The notes below the pieces were generated by a model, which was not told the origin of the DNA, did not search any database, and worked only from the letters and a program-made list of their open reading frames with translations. Made by a program: the position numbers and the translations under genes. From Alligator mississippiensis (taxonomy: Eukaryota > Chordata > Crocodylia > Alligatoridae): a stretch of 64,000 bases of DNA. This document shows, one piece after another, positions 22,500 to 32,803 of the stretch. The number at the start of each line of letters is the position of its first letter. Position 1 is the stretch's first letter. The stretch covers positions 212,976,978 to 213,040,977 of the forward strand of contig NC_081828.1 in NCBI RefSeq assembly GCF_030867095.1. The letters are read 5' to 3'.

Positions 22500-24880
22500 G
22501 TAAAGGGGTCAGAAAAGCTAATTTCTATTTAGACCAATCTTAATGTGATGCAGTCTGTGGAAGATTTCTTGTTCTGTAGTCTCCCACTCCAGTTCATTTT
22601 TAAAGTCTTGTTGTCTAAGAAGAGCTACCTCGAGCAGGGGTGACTGGTGCCTCCTGAGTCTTAGGGGGCACAATTTGTGGGTGGGCCCAGGTGCGGGCCA
22701 AAAGCCCCATATCCACTCGTATACTTCTGTGCCGTGGCTTCCTGCCCCCCTTCCCCCAACACACTGCCGGTCCGCATGGCCAAAAAAACTGCCCCATCCT
22801 GAGTGGTGTCGAGTCGGGGGCCAATCTCAGGGGGGGCACATACCCCTCCCCTACCAGTCACCTGTGACCTTGAGATCATCAGTGGACTGTCCAGGAAGGT
22901 TGAAGTATTGCACCACGGGCTTGTGCGTCTTTCTGGACTTGATGTAAGATCTGTGTTCCTATAGTCTTTCACACAGAGATGACAGAGGGGCACGGTACAC
23001 AGGTGACAGTGTATATGGCAGGGATATCGCCGCAGGTCAACAAACCTCAGATGTTACATATAACCTGTGTTATTTTGTCCAGTGACGACGTAGTTTGTAT
23101 GGACGAGGGGACACAGCTGGCAGGTGGGTCGGTTGCAAGGCCGGATGCCTCGGTGAGAATGGGACTTGGGTAGCCTCTTGCTGGAGAGACGTCGTTTGAG
23201 TTGTGAGACAAAACAGGTTTGTCTTCTGTGCCTACCTTGAGACATTTTTTGTCAAGGAAGAAGAAGTGATCATTTTCAGGGAATTTTGTCTTTAGTGATA
23301 CCGGAAATCTGTGTCCACTTAGGTGTCGCTGCAGAGGAGAGTGAATAGAGTCAATATTCCTAACGACCTGTACTGAACAGGTGAACTCCGGGTCAAGTAA
23401 CCCTTCTGTTTATCGAAAGGAAAAAAAAAAAAAAGTCTTCCTCCTTCCCATCATGTTGGTAGAAGGAAACTCCCAAATATCTTGAAGCTATGCCAAGATA
23501 AATATATACGGGCAACCACCAATCCTCTGGATCATGTCGTACATGTAAGAGGTCAAGTTAGGTGCCTGACGAATCCGCTTCTGGCTGAGAAGACCGATTT
23601 GAGAGTGACACAGCTTGTTACTATTTATTATTATAACATAAATATGATGTGTACTCTAAAATAAATATTATAAAATATTTATTATAAAATGCTTATAATC
23701 CCTACTTAAAGGACTTCCCTGTAGAGCATTTTGTACTTTAGCTTTCTCTCTTCAACCTCTTTAAATCTGCAGGTACAGAAATAAAACCCTGCTTCTGAGT
23801 CCTATCTGATGATGTTTTTATTGAGAAACCAGCTTTAATGGAGCTGAGGACCAAGTTATAAGCAAACTAGACTCGGCGCTTTCCAACTGGTCCTCGCTTT
23901 TCTATAAAAATGTTTTAGAATAAAAAGTAGCTTTGCCACTTTAAAACTTAAAAAAAAAAATAGTTGTTGTGGAACAGTTTCTTTTTTGGAAACTCTAGGG
24001 TCTTTTTAAGGAAACCCCCCTGAAACAAATACCCCACTCCCCAAATGTATTTGTTCAATTAAGAAATGGAAAATTTCCTTGTGCACTTTTTTTGGGGAAG
24101 TAGGAACAGAAATACTTTTCTTTTGTTTTTATTGCCTAGAAAATACTTACCTTTTAAAAAAAGGTATCTGCCTCATCCTCTTTGCATAACTCCACAAACA
24201 ATCAGTGCTTTGGGGTAGTTAGGTTGGTATTTATATTCCCACTTTACAGGTTGAAAGACTGCATTGGAGGGACAAGCGACCTAATCAAAAACACAATTTG
24301 CAGAGAATCAAATCTTCCCTTGTGAAGTGGCCAGAGTGCAGGGCATATATAGATGATCCCGAGTGCTTTGTACTAATACCTGAGCTCTCTATGTAGCATG
24401 TGTCAGGTGCTGTTTCTCTCTCTGAAAGCCGCCTCTTCTCAATTTGTGGGGCAACTGCATCATACTTGTTCAAAGCATATGGCAAGCCTGCATCCCTATC
24501 TCATTGGGCAGCAGAGGATGTTTAAATCTATTTTATTCTAATATAGGCAATAAAAGATCCTCCTTAGGACACGTAGTAAAAGTAAACGGAATTGTTACTT
24601 TTGAAACTCTTTAAGTGTTTTCAGGGTGGTGGGGTTAATTTTGCTATGGGTCTTTTAAAGTATGGGTGTTTCAGCCTTGTAGCTTTTAAAACTGGGTGCA
24701 TTTGGGGGATAGGCTGAGGGTCAGCATGTGTGTGTTGAACACCCACCCTGAGAAACCCATGTGTGAAAACATGGCTCTATAGATTTTTCTTTAGGCCTGT
24801 TCCAACATGTCCTTAGCTGTGACTCCTTATAACCAACAACCCTCTATACCCTCCCTTAAAGAATGACATCTGTAAGAATG
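22500..24880. other. Intronic DNA, nothing well supported
   Basis: No gene recognised. A-rich runs occur at about 23420-23435 and 23947-23958. At about 24225-24300 the words CCCACTTTACAGGTTGAAAG and CAAGCGACCTAATC suggest a heavily decayed reverse-strand MIR. The rest, 23.6-24.2 kb in particular, is AT-rich. Confidence 0.45.
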
Positions 24881-24894
24881 TGTTTCTAATAAGT

Positions 24895-24900
24895 TTTATT
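24895..24900 (-). terminator. AATAAA poly(A) signal candidate
   Basis: The minus strand reads TGAAAATAAAACTTATT here, about 55 bp beyond the stop codon of the 137-codon frame. The hexamer is common by chance in AT-rich DNA, so its value comes from its position. Confidence 0.4.
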
Positions 24901-24956
24901 TTCATCAGACTCTGTACAAAATTTACACCTTTTGCCAGTTTTATACTATATCCTGG

Positions 24957-25370
24957 CTACATTGTTCTCTGGAGCAGGAATTTATAATTTCTTGTTCCAA
25001 TTAAATGTTCAGTGTAGGGTACCAGAGGTTTATCCTCCTCATGAATAACACCATGTAAAGCAGCATGCGGGTCTCCAGCCAGATGAATATGGTTTATAAT
25101 TGCCACGCCCTGAGCTAAATGTTTCTCAGTGAGGCATAGACGATCCATAAAGTACCCTAATGTCATTACAGCATTTAGAGTACTCTCCATACACAGTTCA
25201 ATACAAAGTTCCCGAATTGTCTGGTTTATGTCCTCATCTGTCCTGTCCAGACATTCATGGCTTCCTTGACCTGGTGCATTTAGGAGGCAACCCCTGCACG
25301 CTTCAAAAAGTCTCTCTGTCAAACAATATTTCACTATGCCATAACAACAAACACGGACAAGAGATTTCAT
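24957..25370 (-). CDS. Unrecognised 137-codon minus-strand frame with C2HC-like motif
   Basis: I do not recognise this family. The frame starts at an ATG (weak context) and has even, coding-like composition with no repeat content. Residues C25-x2-C28-x9-H38-x-C40 could bind zinc, with more cysteines at 8, 9, 16, 56 and 60. A helical-looking middle follows, with a GYF segment near residue 73 (LGYFMDRLC). The stop is followed about 55 bp later by AATAAA (minus strand, near 24895-24900), the expected place of a poly(A) signal. The same frame is open upstream across 25407-25664 except for a single TGA, and an acceptor-like site lies at about 25709. Possible explanations are a small nested antisense gene, a retrocopy or pseudogene, or an endogenous viral remnant. 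Being chance is also possible. Confidence 0.4.
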   Translation of the reverse strand: MKSLVRVCCYGIVKYCLTERLFEACRGCLLNAPGQGSHECLDRTDEDINQTIRELCIELCMESTLNAVMTLGYFMDRLCLTEKHLAQGVAIINHIHLAGDPHAALHGVIHEEDKPLVPYTEHLIGTRNYKFLLQRTM

Positions 25371-25406
25371 GAGCCTTCTACGACTCCGCGGTGAGACGGG
25401 TCCAGC

Positions 25407-25664
25407 TCATTCAATTCCTAGTTGTCTTCTACAGGCCACAGCACCCTCTTCTTCTGAAGCACCAGGACTCTGACTGCCACAAAAGCAGCATCTCTTTCCA
25501 AGTATCAAGGTTATAGAGCTGCTGCTGTGTTGTCTTTCTGGTGTCATGAGAGAGGCTTCATCAAGCTGCAGAGGAATTTTAAAGGAGAAACTCCAGTTAC
25601 CCTCTGTTTTCTTAGTGTTTTCTTGGCAGGCATCTATCCAGTCTTTGTGGCAAGGCAGAAACAA
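25407..25664 (-). pseudogene. Upstream coding-like segment in frame with the 24957-25370 frame
   Basis: About 86 codons on the minus strand in the same reading frame as the downstream 137-codon frame, separated from it by one TGA near 25405. The segment has no ATG at its 5' end, so it would need splicing from an upstream exon or is a broken part of a longer frame. Visible residues include CHKDWIDAC and RCCFCG, a Cys-rich pattern, and a serine run. Just upstream on the minus strand, a pyrimidine tract ending TCTTTTGTCTCTTTGCAG (AG at about 25709) is an acceptor-like site. The call is an inference from frame continuity. No family is recognised. Confidence 0.3.
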
Positions 25665-26194
25665 AGGGCCTTACTGGTGTGGTGTAAGAATCCATACTTG
25701 CCTCCTGCAAAGAGACAAAAGAATTAACACAGGCCCCCCCGTTACTGTAAAAAGCTGCCCTCTCCAAAATAATTCGAGGCTAGTTACTTCAGCAGAGTCT
25801 TTGGGGTTGAGGTGGTCTGCCACCCCCAGGCTCTCTGCCTGTGTCTCCGATGCGGTCTGTTGGGGTCCGCCATGGTCCCTGGATCCGTTTTGGGAGTCCG
25901 GGAATCTGTCTCAAGCACTGAGATCTCGCCCATAGTGCTGCTGAGAGAGGTCTGAACAGTGCCTGAGACGCCCAAAGTGTAAGAACCCATATTTGCTTCT
26001 GCCTGTATTAGCGTGGTCTCAGAAAACACGTGGCCTAGTTTGGAGGGTTTTCCCAACAGGATTTAGACAAGAGGCAAGCCAGGGACTGCCAGCCTAGGTC
26101 CCAACCCCCAGCCCTATACTTGCCCCCCTATTGGCTCAGCAGCATTCTTGGGTGGAAGAGTTTCCCGGTTAAGGAGCGACCATTCTGATGTCAC

Positions 26195-26375
26195 AGGCCG
26201 TGTGATGGGAAAAGGGTGTTCTGGGATGCAACATGGTGGCCAAGATGGCCACCAACATGGCTGCCAGGGGGGTTGGGGGTGGTGAGGACACAGGCCATGT
26301 GATGGGAACAGGGTGTTCTGGAACATAATATGGTGGCCAAGATGGCCGCTAGCATGGCTGCCAGGGGGTTGGGCT
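26195..26375. repeat. About 85-95-bp tandem duplication
   Basis: Two copies, at 26195-26277 and 26290-26371, share ATGGGAAMAGGGTGTTCTGG, then ATGGTGGCCAAGATGGCC, ACATGGCTGCCAGGGGG-like words in order. They differ at scattered sites. The second copy abuts the 3' truncation point of the adjacent CR1 fragment. Confidence 0.85.
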
Positions 26376-26384
26376 GCCACTGGT

Positions 26385-27565
26385 CTCCCTGCTCCATATT
26401 GATTTGGTCTCATCAACTAGTACTCTTTGGGTCTGACCCCGTAGCCACTTACCTAGCCATCAGGCTGTTAGATGAGCAAGGCCACAGTTCCCCAGCTTAG
26501 CCATGAGGACATCGTGGGGAACTAGGTCGAAGGCTTTCTTGAAAACATGATATATGACATCCACGTCATCTCACTTGTCTAGGTCACGTGTCACTGGGTC
26601 ATAGAAGGAGATGACGTTGGTCAAGCAAGACCTGCCGGTCACAAAGCCATCTTGGCTGGCCTTCAGAAGCTTGCCTTCTGTTAGTCTGGTGTTGATGGAT
26701 CCTTTGGCAATTTTGTCTAGGATTTTTCCAGGGATAGACGTCAGACTGACTGATCTATAGTTCCCCAGGTCATCCTTCCTCCTTTTCTTGAAGATAGGGA
26801 TCATGCTGGCCCTTTTCCACTCTTCTGGGACGAGCACCACGGATTTTGAAATATCTTTGCTAAGGTGGATGCAATAATGTCTGCCAGTTCCTTCAAGACT
26901 CTGATCCACATCAATTTTGGGCCCACCACCTCCTCCCAGGCTGGTTCGTGTCCTTTTATGACAGTGTAATCCCCTTGGGAGGGCGAAAAACCCACGCAAA
27001 AAAAGCATTTAGGAGATTGGCCTTTTCTTGGACGTCGGATGTCAGCTGCCCCATTTGATCCCACAGGGGCCCAGTGCTGTCTTTATTCTTTTTTCTATTT
27101 CCCACATATTTGAAGAAGGACTTTTTGTTGTCCTTGATCCCCGAAGCTAGCCTGAGTTTGGTTTGTGCTGTGGCTTTTCTGGACCACTCCCTACAGGTGC
27201 AGTCAAGTGCTGAGTAGTCCTCTTTGGTGATGCTTCCCATTTTCCAACTGGAGTAGGCTTCTCTTTTGAGTTTAATGAGGTCCAACAGTTTCTTGTTCAG
27301 CCAAGGGGGCTTCCTTGCTCATTGATTACATTTCTTGGGAGAAGGAATGGCTTTCCCCTGTGCCGCAAGGAGTATGTTCTTGAGAGATGACCATTCCTCA
27401 TATACTCCCTTATCTAGGGGGGTATGGCCTCTAATTACGTGACTTACCACATCTCTATGAGTTTGTGAAAGTCAGCCTTCCCAAAGTTAAGGATTTCAGT
27501 TTTACTGAGGAATTTGCCTGCTCTTCGGTGAACTGGGAAGGTGACCATTTGTTGCATGCGTCTAT
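26385..27565 (-). mobile_element. CR1 LINE fragment with reverse transcriptase region
   Basis: Minus-strand translation gives, in order, a segment linking endonuclease to reverse transcriptase (KKSFFKYVGNRKK), then EEWKRASMIPIFKKRRKDD, GNYRSVSLTSIPGKIL, a QDGFVTGRSCLTN segment and a KAFDLVPHDVLMAKLGNCG segment. This is the CR1 reverse-transcriptase order. The frame is split into at least three pieces (about 27285-26956, 27064-26801, 27008-26571) by frameshifts and stops. The catalytic aspartate region and the 3' end are absent because the element stops at about 26385. Not functional. Confidence 0.9.
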
Positions 27566-28824
27566 TTATTTCTCACCCTGAGAATTGGGAAGTGAAAGAC
27601 GAGATGAACTAATTTTATAAACCAAAGCTTTATCTCTGTCTAACCACTTTCTGTTCCTTTTTGGAAGTAGTGGTACCCTGACAAGTCCACAAGGGACATG
27701 GGAAGTACAATCGCACTGTAATATTGGGTTCACATTGTCCCCTTGGAAGCCCAACCTGTGAATTACTGTAAACTCCATTCACCTTTACTGTTGGTTTTTC
27801 TGTTCCCTGATAATGTGCACGTGCCAGCTGATGGCACTTTGAGCAAAAACACAAGCACTCTGAGCTGAAAATCGGATTCAGCTCAATATATGCACTGTGC
27901 ACTTAGTGCCTGGCACAGTGCATGTCCTATCTATTATCATGGTAGCGGGTACCAGATAAATGGTTATAAGAGTAATTAAGAACTGCGTAATATGATGTTA
28001 CTATGAGGAGTCCTCTCTGCTACCTTCTCAATTGTTTCAGCATCATATTATCCTATACTGTAGAGCTGGAAAAGATCTAGGAAGACCCCTTCCATCCCCT
28101 TCATGGTGCAAGACTGCATCTTAACTGTATCCTCCTCTGTTGCTGGTGTTCTCTTCCACATGGTCTTGAAGAGGATTGCCAGAAGAGCAACCTTTGGTAT
28201 TTCAGTATGTTATTGTTTGAATGAGATACAGAGTTTGTGTTGTATAACTCATCTTTTGTTTGGCTGTAGCAATTACTCATTCAGTTGGGAATACATTGCA
28301 TTTTCTTAGGAAATGTTAAACCAGAGGATTGTGAAATCCCATGATTACAGATGTGCTCTGAGACAGTACTCCCCGGACAACATCCAGACTTCTCTCTAAC
28401 AGTGATATGCTCCTTTGCTCTAGTAAGACACCTCTAATAATATGCCCTCCTGCTACAGTGGCTCAGGCCATATAAGCACCTGAGAGAGGGGGTTAAACTG
28501 GGAATGCAGTCTCAGAGCATACCTGTACCCTTGAATTTCCCAATTCCTTGGCTCTATTTATGAAAGCTCAGTCCATCCAAGGGTCTAATAATCTGCAGAA
28601 GCAGCCAGTGTTCGCTATGCTGTGGTTTGTGTAATCAAAGCCTGGACTATAGCATCCCAAAATCCCAGAACAAGCCACATGGCAGTAGAAAGAAGGGAAG
28701 GTGCAGGAAGGCCAGGAGATGAGGACAAAGACTTGTGGCCTTGACGCTGCAGACATCCATACTCGAGGCCTGCAGCATGCAGGTAAATTCCAAATGTGCT
28801 ACAAAAAGGGAGGTGAGTGGGGAT
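27566..28824. other. Intronic DNA, no gene recognised
   Basis: Appears to be unique intronic sequence. Small open frames at 27566-27902 (minus) and 28103-28309 (plus) have no family resemblance or supporting signals. Confidence 0.5.
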
Positions 28825-29478
28825 TTCATAGCTCTCATAGATCTAATAGACATTAGGGCTAGAAGGGACCATGCAAGATCATCAGGTCCAGCCCCCTGCC
28901 CAAAAGGCAGGAAGTCAGCTGAGGTCAGATCACCCCAGCAAGATAAGCATCCAGGCATTTCTTAAAGGTATCCAGAGTTGGTGCTTGCACCGTTTCTGGG
29001 GGTGGGGGGAGTCTATTCCAGGCTCTGGAGACTCGAATGGTAAAGAAGTTTTTCCTTATGTCCAGTCTAAAATGGTCTTCCAGCAGTTTGTGACCATTAG
29101 ACCTTGTCTTCCCTTGGGATGCCCTGGTGAACAGATGTTCCCCCAGATCCTGATGCACACCCCTGATGTACTTTATAGATGGCCACCAAGTCACCTCTGA
29201 CCCTCTGTTTCTTCCAGGCTGAAGAGTCCCATAGCTCTCAGCCTCTCCTCATAAGGACTATTCCCTTGACCTCTGATCATGCGCGTGGCTCTCCTCTGGA
29301 CTCTCTCGAGCTTCTCCACATCCTTTCTTAAGTTCAGAGCCCAGATTTGGATGCAGTACTCCAGCTGCAGCCTCACCAAGGCCAAGTAAAGTGGGAGGAT
29401 GACTTTTTGGGTTTTGCTTGAGATGCATCGGTAGATGCAAGCCAGAGTTTTCTTTGCTTTGCTAGCTGCGGCATCTCA
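28825..29478 (-). mobile_element. CR1 LINE, 3' portion
   Basis: On the plus strand it starts with the reversed CR1 tail (AGGGCTAGAAGGGACCATGC, ATCAGGTCCAGCCCCCTGCC), and continues through CCTTGTCTTCCCTTGGGATG, GTGAACAG, CAGGCTGAAGAGTCCCA and GTACTCCAGCTGCAGCCTCA. It is about 650 bp and 5' truncated. Frames are fragmented. Confidence 0.9.
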
Positions 29479-29479
29479 G

Positions 29480-31361
29480 GGATAATATCAAGCTCATACC
29501 CAGAAAGTCAGCAGAGCTTCCAAGGTCAGGCTGGACTACCGATGGGCATCAAAAATAGGGGTTTATGGTATAGATGGTCAATAAGTATGGGCTTGAGAAT
29601 GAATTGAACCAATTTGACTCTATCAATGTAGACATCGCCTTAGATTCATCTCTTTTACTTAAGAGCAGGGGGCATTTATTGAAAAGCACAAAGGGCACTG
29701 AGGAAACTCTACATCCACTACTTTTCAATGAGAATGAGGTGCTAAATTATTCTTGGTGCCTATAAGAGTCTCTGTTCCGATTCATCCAGTATTTAGTGCA
29801 GCAAGCCCCAGTCTGGTTCAGGTCCTCTAAATGCTACAGAAGTATGAATCATAAACGGTCGCTATTGTTCAACCCCCATCCATTCCAATATTACAAGTCA
29901 GGCCAGATAGTGTTAGTGCAACTAAGAAAAAAAAATGCTTTTGGTAGTTTTCAATTTCCTTTCTGGATTTTGAACCTCTAAGATCCATGTTTTTAAGCTT
30001 TTCTCCACGACTCCAATGGTGAGAAATTGTCTTTTATGTTTTGCTTCCATGAAACCTGATGTTTTCGAATACTTCCTGGAGCTGAGACTTGAAGAAAAAT
30101 ACCAATGTTGTAAGACTCTTGACAGGATTTCAAGATTTGGCAACAGTCATAGGAGAGTCAGTGTGACATTTTACTTTTCTGGTCTGTGTCAATGACTGCC
30201 TGCTATTTAAAGTTTGGACCTGCTGTTCTGGACTTAGGCCCCGTGCTCTGGTTTGTGGTTTCTTAGTTCAAGCAAAGGACATTAGTCAAACAATAGTGAT
30301 CCTCATGTGCAGTTTGCGAGCATCATTTATACCGTCATTTTGGCATCGTTGAGGTCATAGCATCAGCAAGGACGGTATCGTCTCACTCGTGCATTTGTTT
30401 GCAAACATACAGCAGGGTGGGCTCTGAGCTGGCAGCTCTAAAGAAATCCAGTTCCCCGTAATGTGATTTGAATGCGTTTCTCAACATGCAGGCCAAGCTT
30501 TGACTTTTGAAATAGAAGAAAGGCAGGAAGTGTGTGTAAACATGTTTGAACTAAGATACAATTCCCAGATTCATAGCATGCAGCCAGAGGGAACTATTAG
30601 ATTAGCTTGTCTGACCTGTATGTTACAAGCCATTAACTTTCACCCAACGTAGAACCCAATAACTTGTCTTTAACTAATGCATCCTTTGTCTCCAGTTAAA
30701 TTACAGGGCCCTAGACAGGCATCCTGCCTCAATGTGAGGACAGTGAGAGGCGACGACTAAATGCTGCCCTAAAGTAGTTTATTGTAGTGGTTAAGTGTTT
30801 TTATTGTTATATTCAGAGTCAGGCAAAATTAAAAAAAATAAATATATATATATATCTATATATATATTAATCAATGACTATGCAGCCAAAATCACCTTCC
30901 TACTCCAACTTTCTACTCCTGGCTTATGCAGCCAACAGTTGTCTGTTGTTTTTCCACAGCATCCCTTTGGGAACTACTATTCATTTCCTGATCTACTCAA
31001 ACCCCTTCCTCCCTTCCAGTATTACTGCTTTCCACGTTACAGTGTCCTCTTCTGTAGGTCTGCCTATATTATTGGTTCCTAGGTTTAAAATTTTGCATGC
31101 CTATTTAAAAATGCACTTTATTTGAATGAGCCGACCAAGTGATCCAAATTGCAGAGGGCGATCTGAATTGCTCAGCATTATTAAGCACGCTGCTCTACTT
31201 TGTCACCTGCAAATTTGTCATCGACACATTTTATCCTAAGTGATCTCGTGTTTACTTTCAGACCTTTGTTGAAAACAGGACTGGTAGCCAATGCCTGCCA
31301 AGCCTCTAGCAACATCCCCGTGATGATAATTCATCACTGACTACAACCTATCAGTTGGGCA
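29480..31361. other. Intronic DNA with an AT microsatellite
   Basis: No gene recognised. An A-rich to (TA)n tract lies at 30827-30870. The rest is AT-rich intron. Confidence 0.55.
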
Positions 31362-31609
31362 GTTGCCACTAGGGCTGTGCGAAATGGAAGCATTTCATTT
31401 CGACCAGTGTTTTGACGTTTTGACAGAGCAGTGTTTCGTTTTGAATTTTGTTTCGAGTCGAAGCAGCTGTTCCATTTTGTTCTGTTGAAATGTTTTGCCA
31501 TTTTGATCCTGTTTCGACGTTTCACCTATAGAATATAATGGGAAAGGTTGAAACAGGCTATAACTTTGTCGTTTCTGGCCAGATTTGGATGGAACTTGCA
31601 GAAAAAGAG

Positions 31610-31915
31610 TGGTCACAAACTCCTGGAAGATCGTTTCAGACTCCATTTCAGGCTCAACATTTTGAAAAACTACTTCACAACTAGGGTGTCTAGACTGTGA
31701 CCATTACTCCTAGTTTTCCCCAAGGGTGCCCTGGTGAACAGTTTTTCATCAAGCCCTAGATGTACGCTTCTGATGTAGCAGTAAGCTGCTACCAAGTCCC
31801 CTCTCAGCCTTCTCTTTTTCAGGCTGAAGAGTCCCAGGTCCTTCAGCCTTTCCTCGTATGGCTTGCCATGCAAGTCTCTGATCATATGGTTAGCCCTTCT
31901 AGTTCATACTGTGGT
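31610..31915 (-). mobile_element. Rearranged CR1 fragment inside the hAT-like element
   Basis: The left part, 31610-31692, is CR1 in plus orientation (GGTCACAAACTCCTGGAAGA to GTGTCTAGACTG, compare 22275-22340). The right part, from about 31696, is CR1 in minus orientation (TCCCCAAGGGTGCCCTGGTG, GGCTGAAGAGTCCCAGG). In CR1 order the two parts are adjacent and meet at a GGTCAC site. The downstream part is thus inverted relative to the upstream part. Confidence 0.8.
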
Positions 31916-31999
31916 CAATTATTACCCCCAGGTCTATGGTGACAAGTGACGGGGGAATCTTCAGTCCTGCTGCCTGATAAGAGGCAAACGTTGCACAAG

Positions 32000-32590
32000 C
32001 ACCCATGTCACAAGTTTTTTGCCAGTGAGCAGGTAGGGGTGCAGAGCCCCAGAACCCCCCTGCACTGATCTCCTTGATAGCTGGCAGGCTTCGTGGCTGC
32101 AGCAGGGGCTAGCAGCCAGGCCTGCCATGGTTTCCCCTCCTCTGTGCCCCAAGACAGACACAGTCCCACAAGCACCCATGTCACGAGTTTTGCCCATCAG
32201 CAGCCAGAGGTGCAAGGCCCCAAAACCCAGACGCCCCCTGCACCTATCTCCTTGACAGCTGGTAGATGTCGTGGCCTCAGCAGGGGCTACCATCCCTGCA
32301 GCTTTCACCCTGCTGCTCCTTAACACACACAGGGTCACCCATGTCACGAGGTTTAATTGTCTGCAGCTTGAGGTGCAGTTTCTCCCAAACTTCTGCACCT
32401 ATCTCCTTGAAACCTGGCAGGCTTTGTGGCCTCAGCAGGAGCTGGCACGCCTGTAGTTTTGACTCTGCTGTGGCTTAACACATGACATGAGTTTGGCTCC
32501 CGAGACTTTGGGGTGCAGTTTTGCTAAACCCCCTCCACCTATCTTCTTGAAACTTGGCACTCTTTATGCCCTCAGAAGGGACTACCATTT
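32000..32590 (+). repeat. Four degenerate direct repeats of about 150-165 bp
   Basis: Units begin at about 32000, 32174, 32337 and 32478. Each contains in order CACCCATGTCACGAG (or a variant), GTGCA, CTGCACCTATCTCCTTGA, AGCTGGCAGGCTTCGTGGC (variants) and CTCAGCAGGGGCTACCA (variants). They form the interior of the hAT-like element. Confidence 0.8.
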
Positions 32591-32803
32591 CTGCAAGTCT
32601 CATCCAAGTCTGGCCAGAAATGACAAGGTTATACTGTTTCAACCTTCCCCATTATAGCCTATGGGCGAAATGTCGAAACATTTCAACTTGCCTCGTTTTG
32701 TTTCGAGGCTGTTTCGACCATATCTGTTTCATTTCGATTTTGCTGTTGAAACCAGTGTCGAAACAAAACTGGTGGCGAAATTTCACACAGCCCTAGTTAC
32801 CAC

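Larger units (their letters stand above)
31370..32795 (+). mobile_element. Composite hAT-like DNA transposon with long inverted ends
   Basis: Both ends carry the inverted terminus TAGGGCTGTGCGAAAT (right end ATTTCACACAGCCCTA, one or two changes). The flanks are GTTGCCAC (31362-31369) and GTTACCAC (32796-32803), an 8-bp target duplication with one mismatch, as expected of hAT transposases. The inverted arms are long, roughly 31370-31604 and 32589-32795, and rich in TTTCGA words. The 1.0-kb interior contains no transposase frame. It holds a CR1 piece (about 31610-31915) and four degenerate direct repeats (32000-32590). It is a non-autonomous element. Confidence 0.85.
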
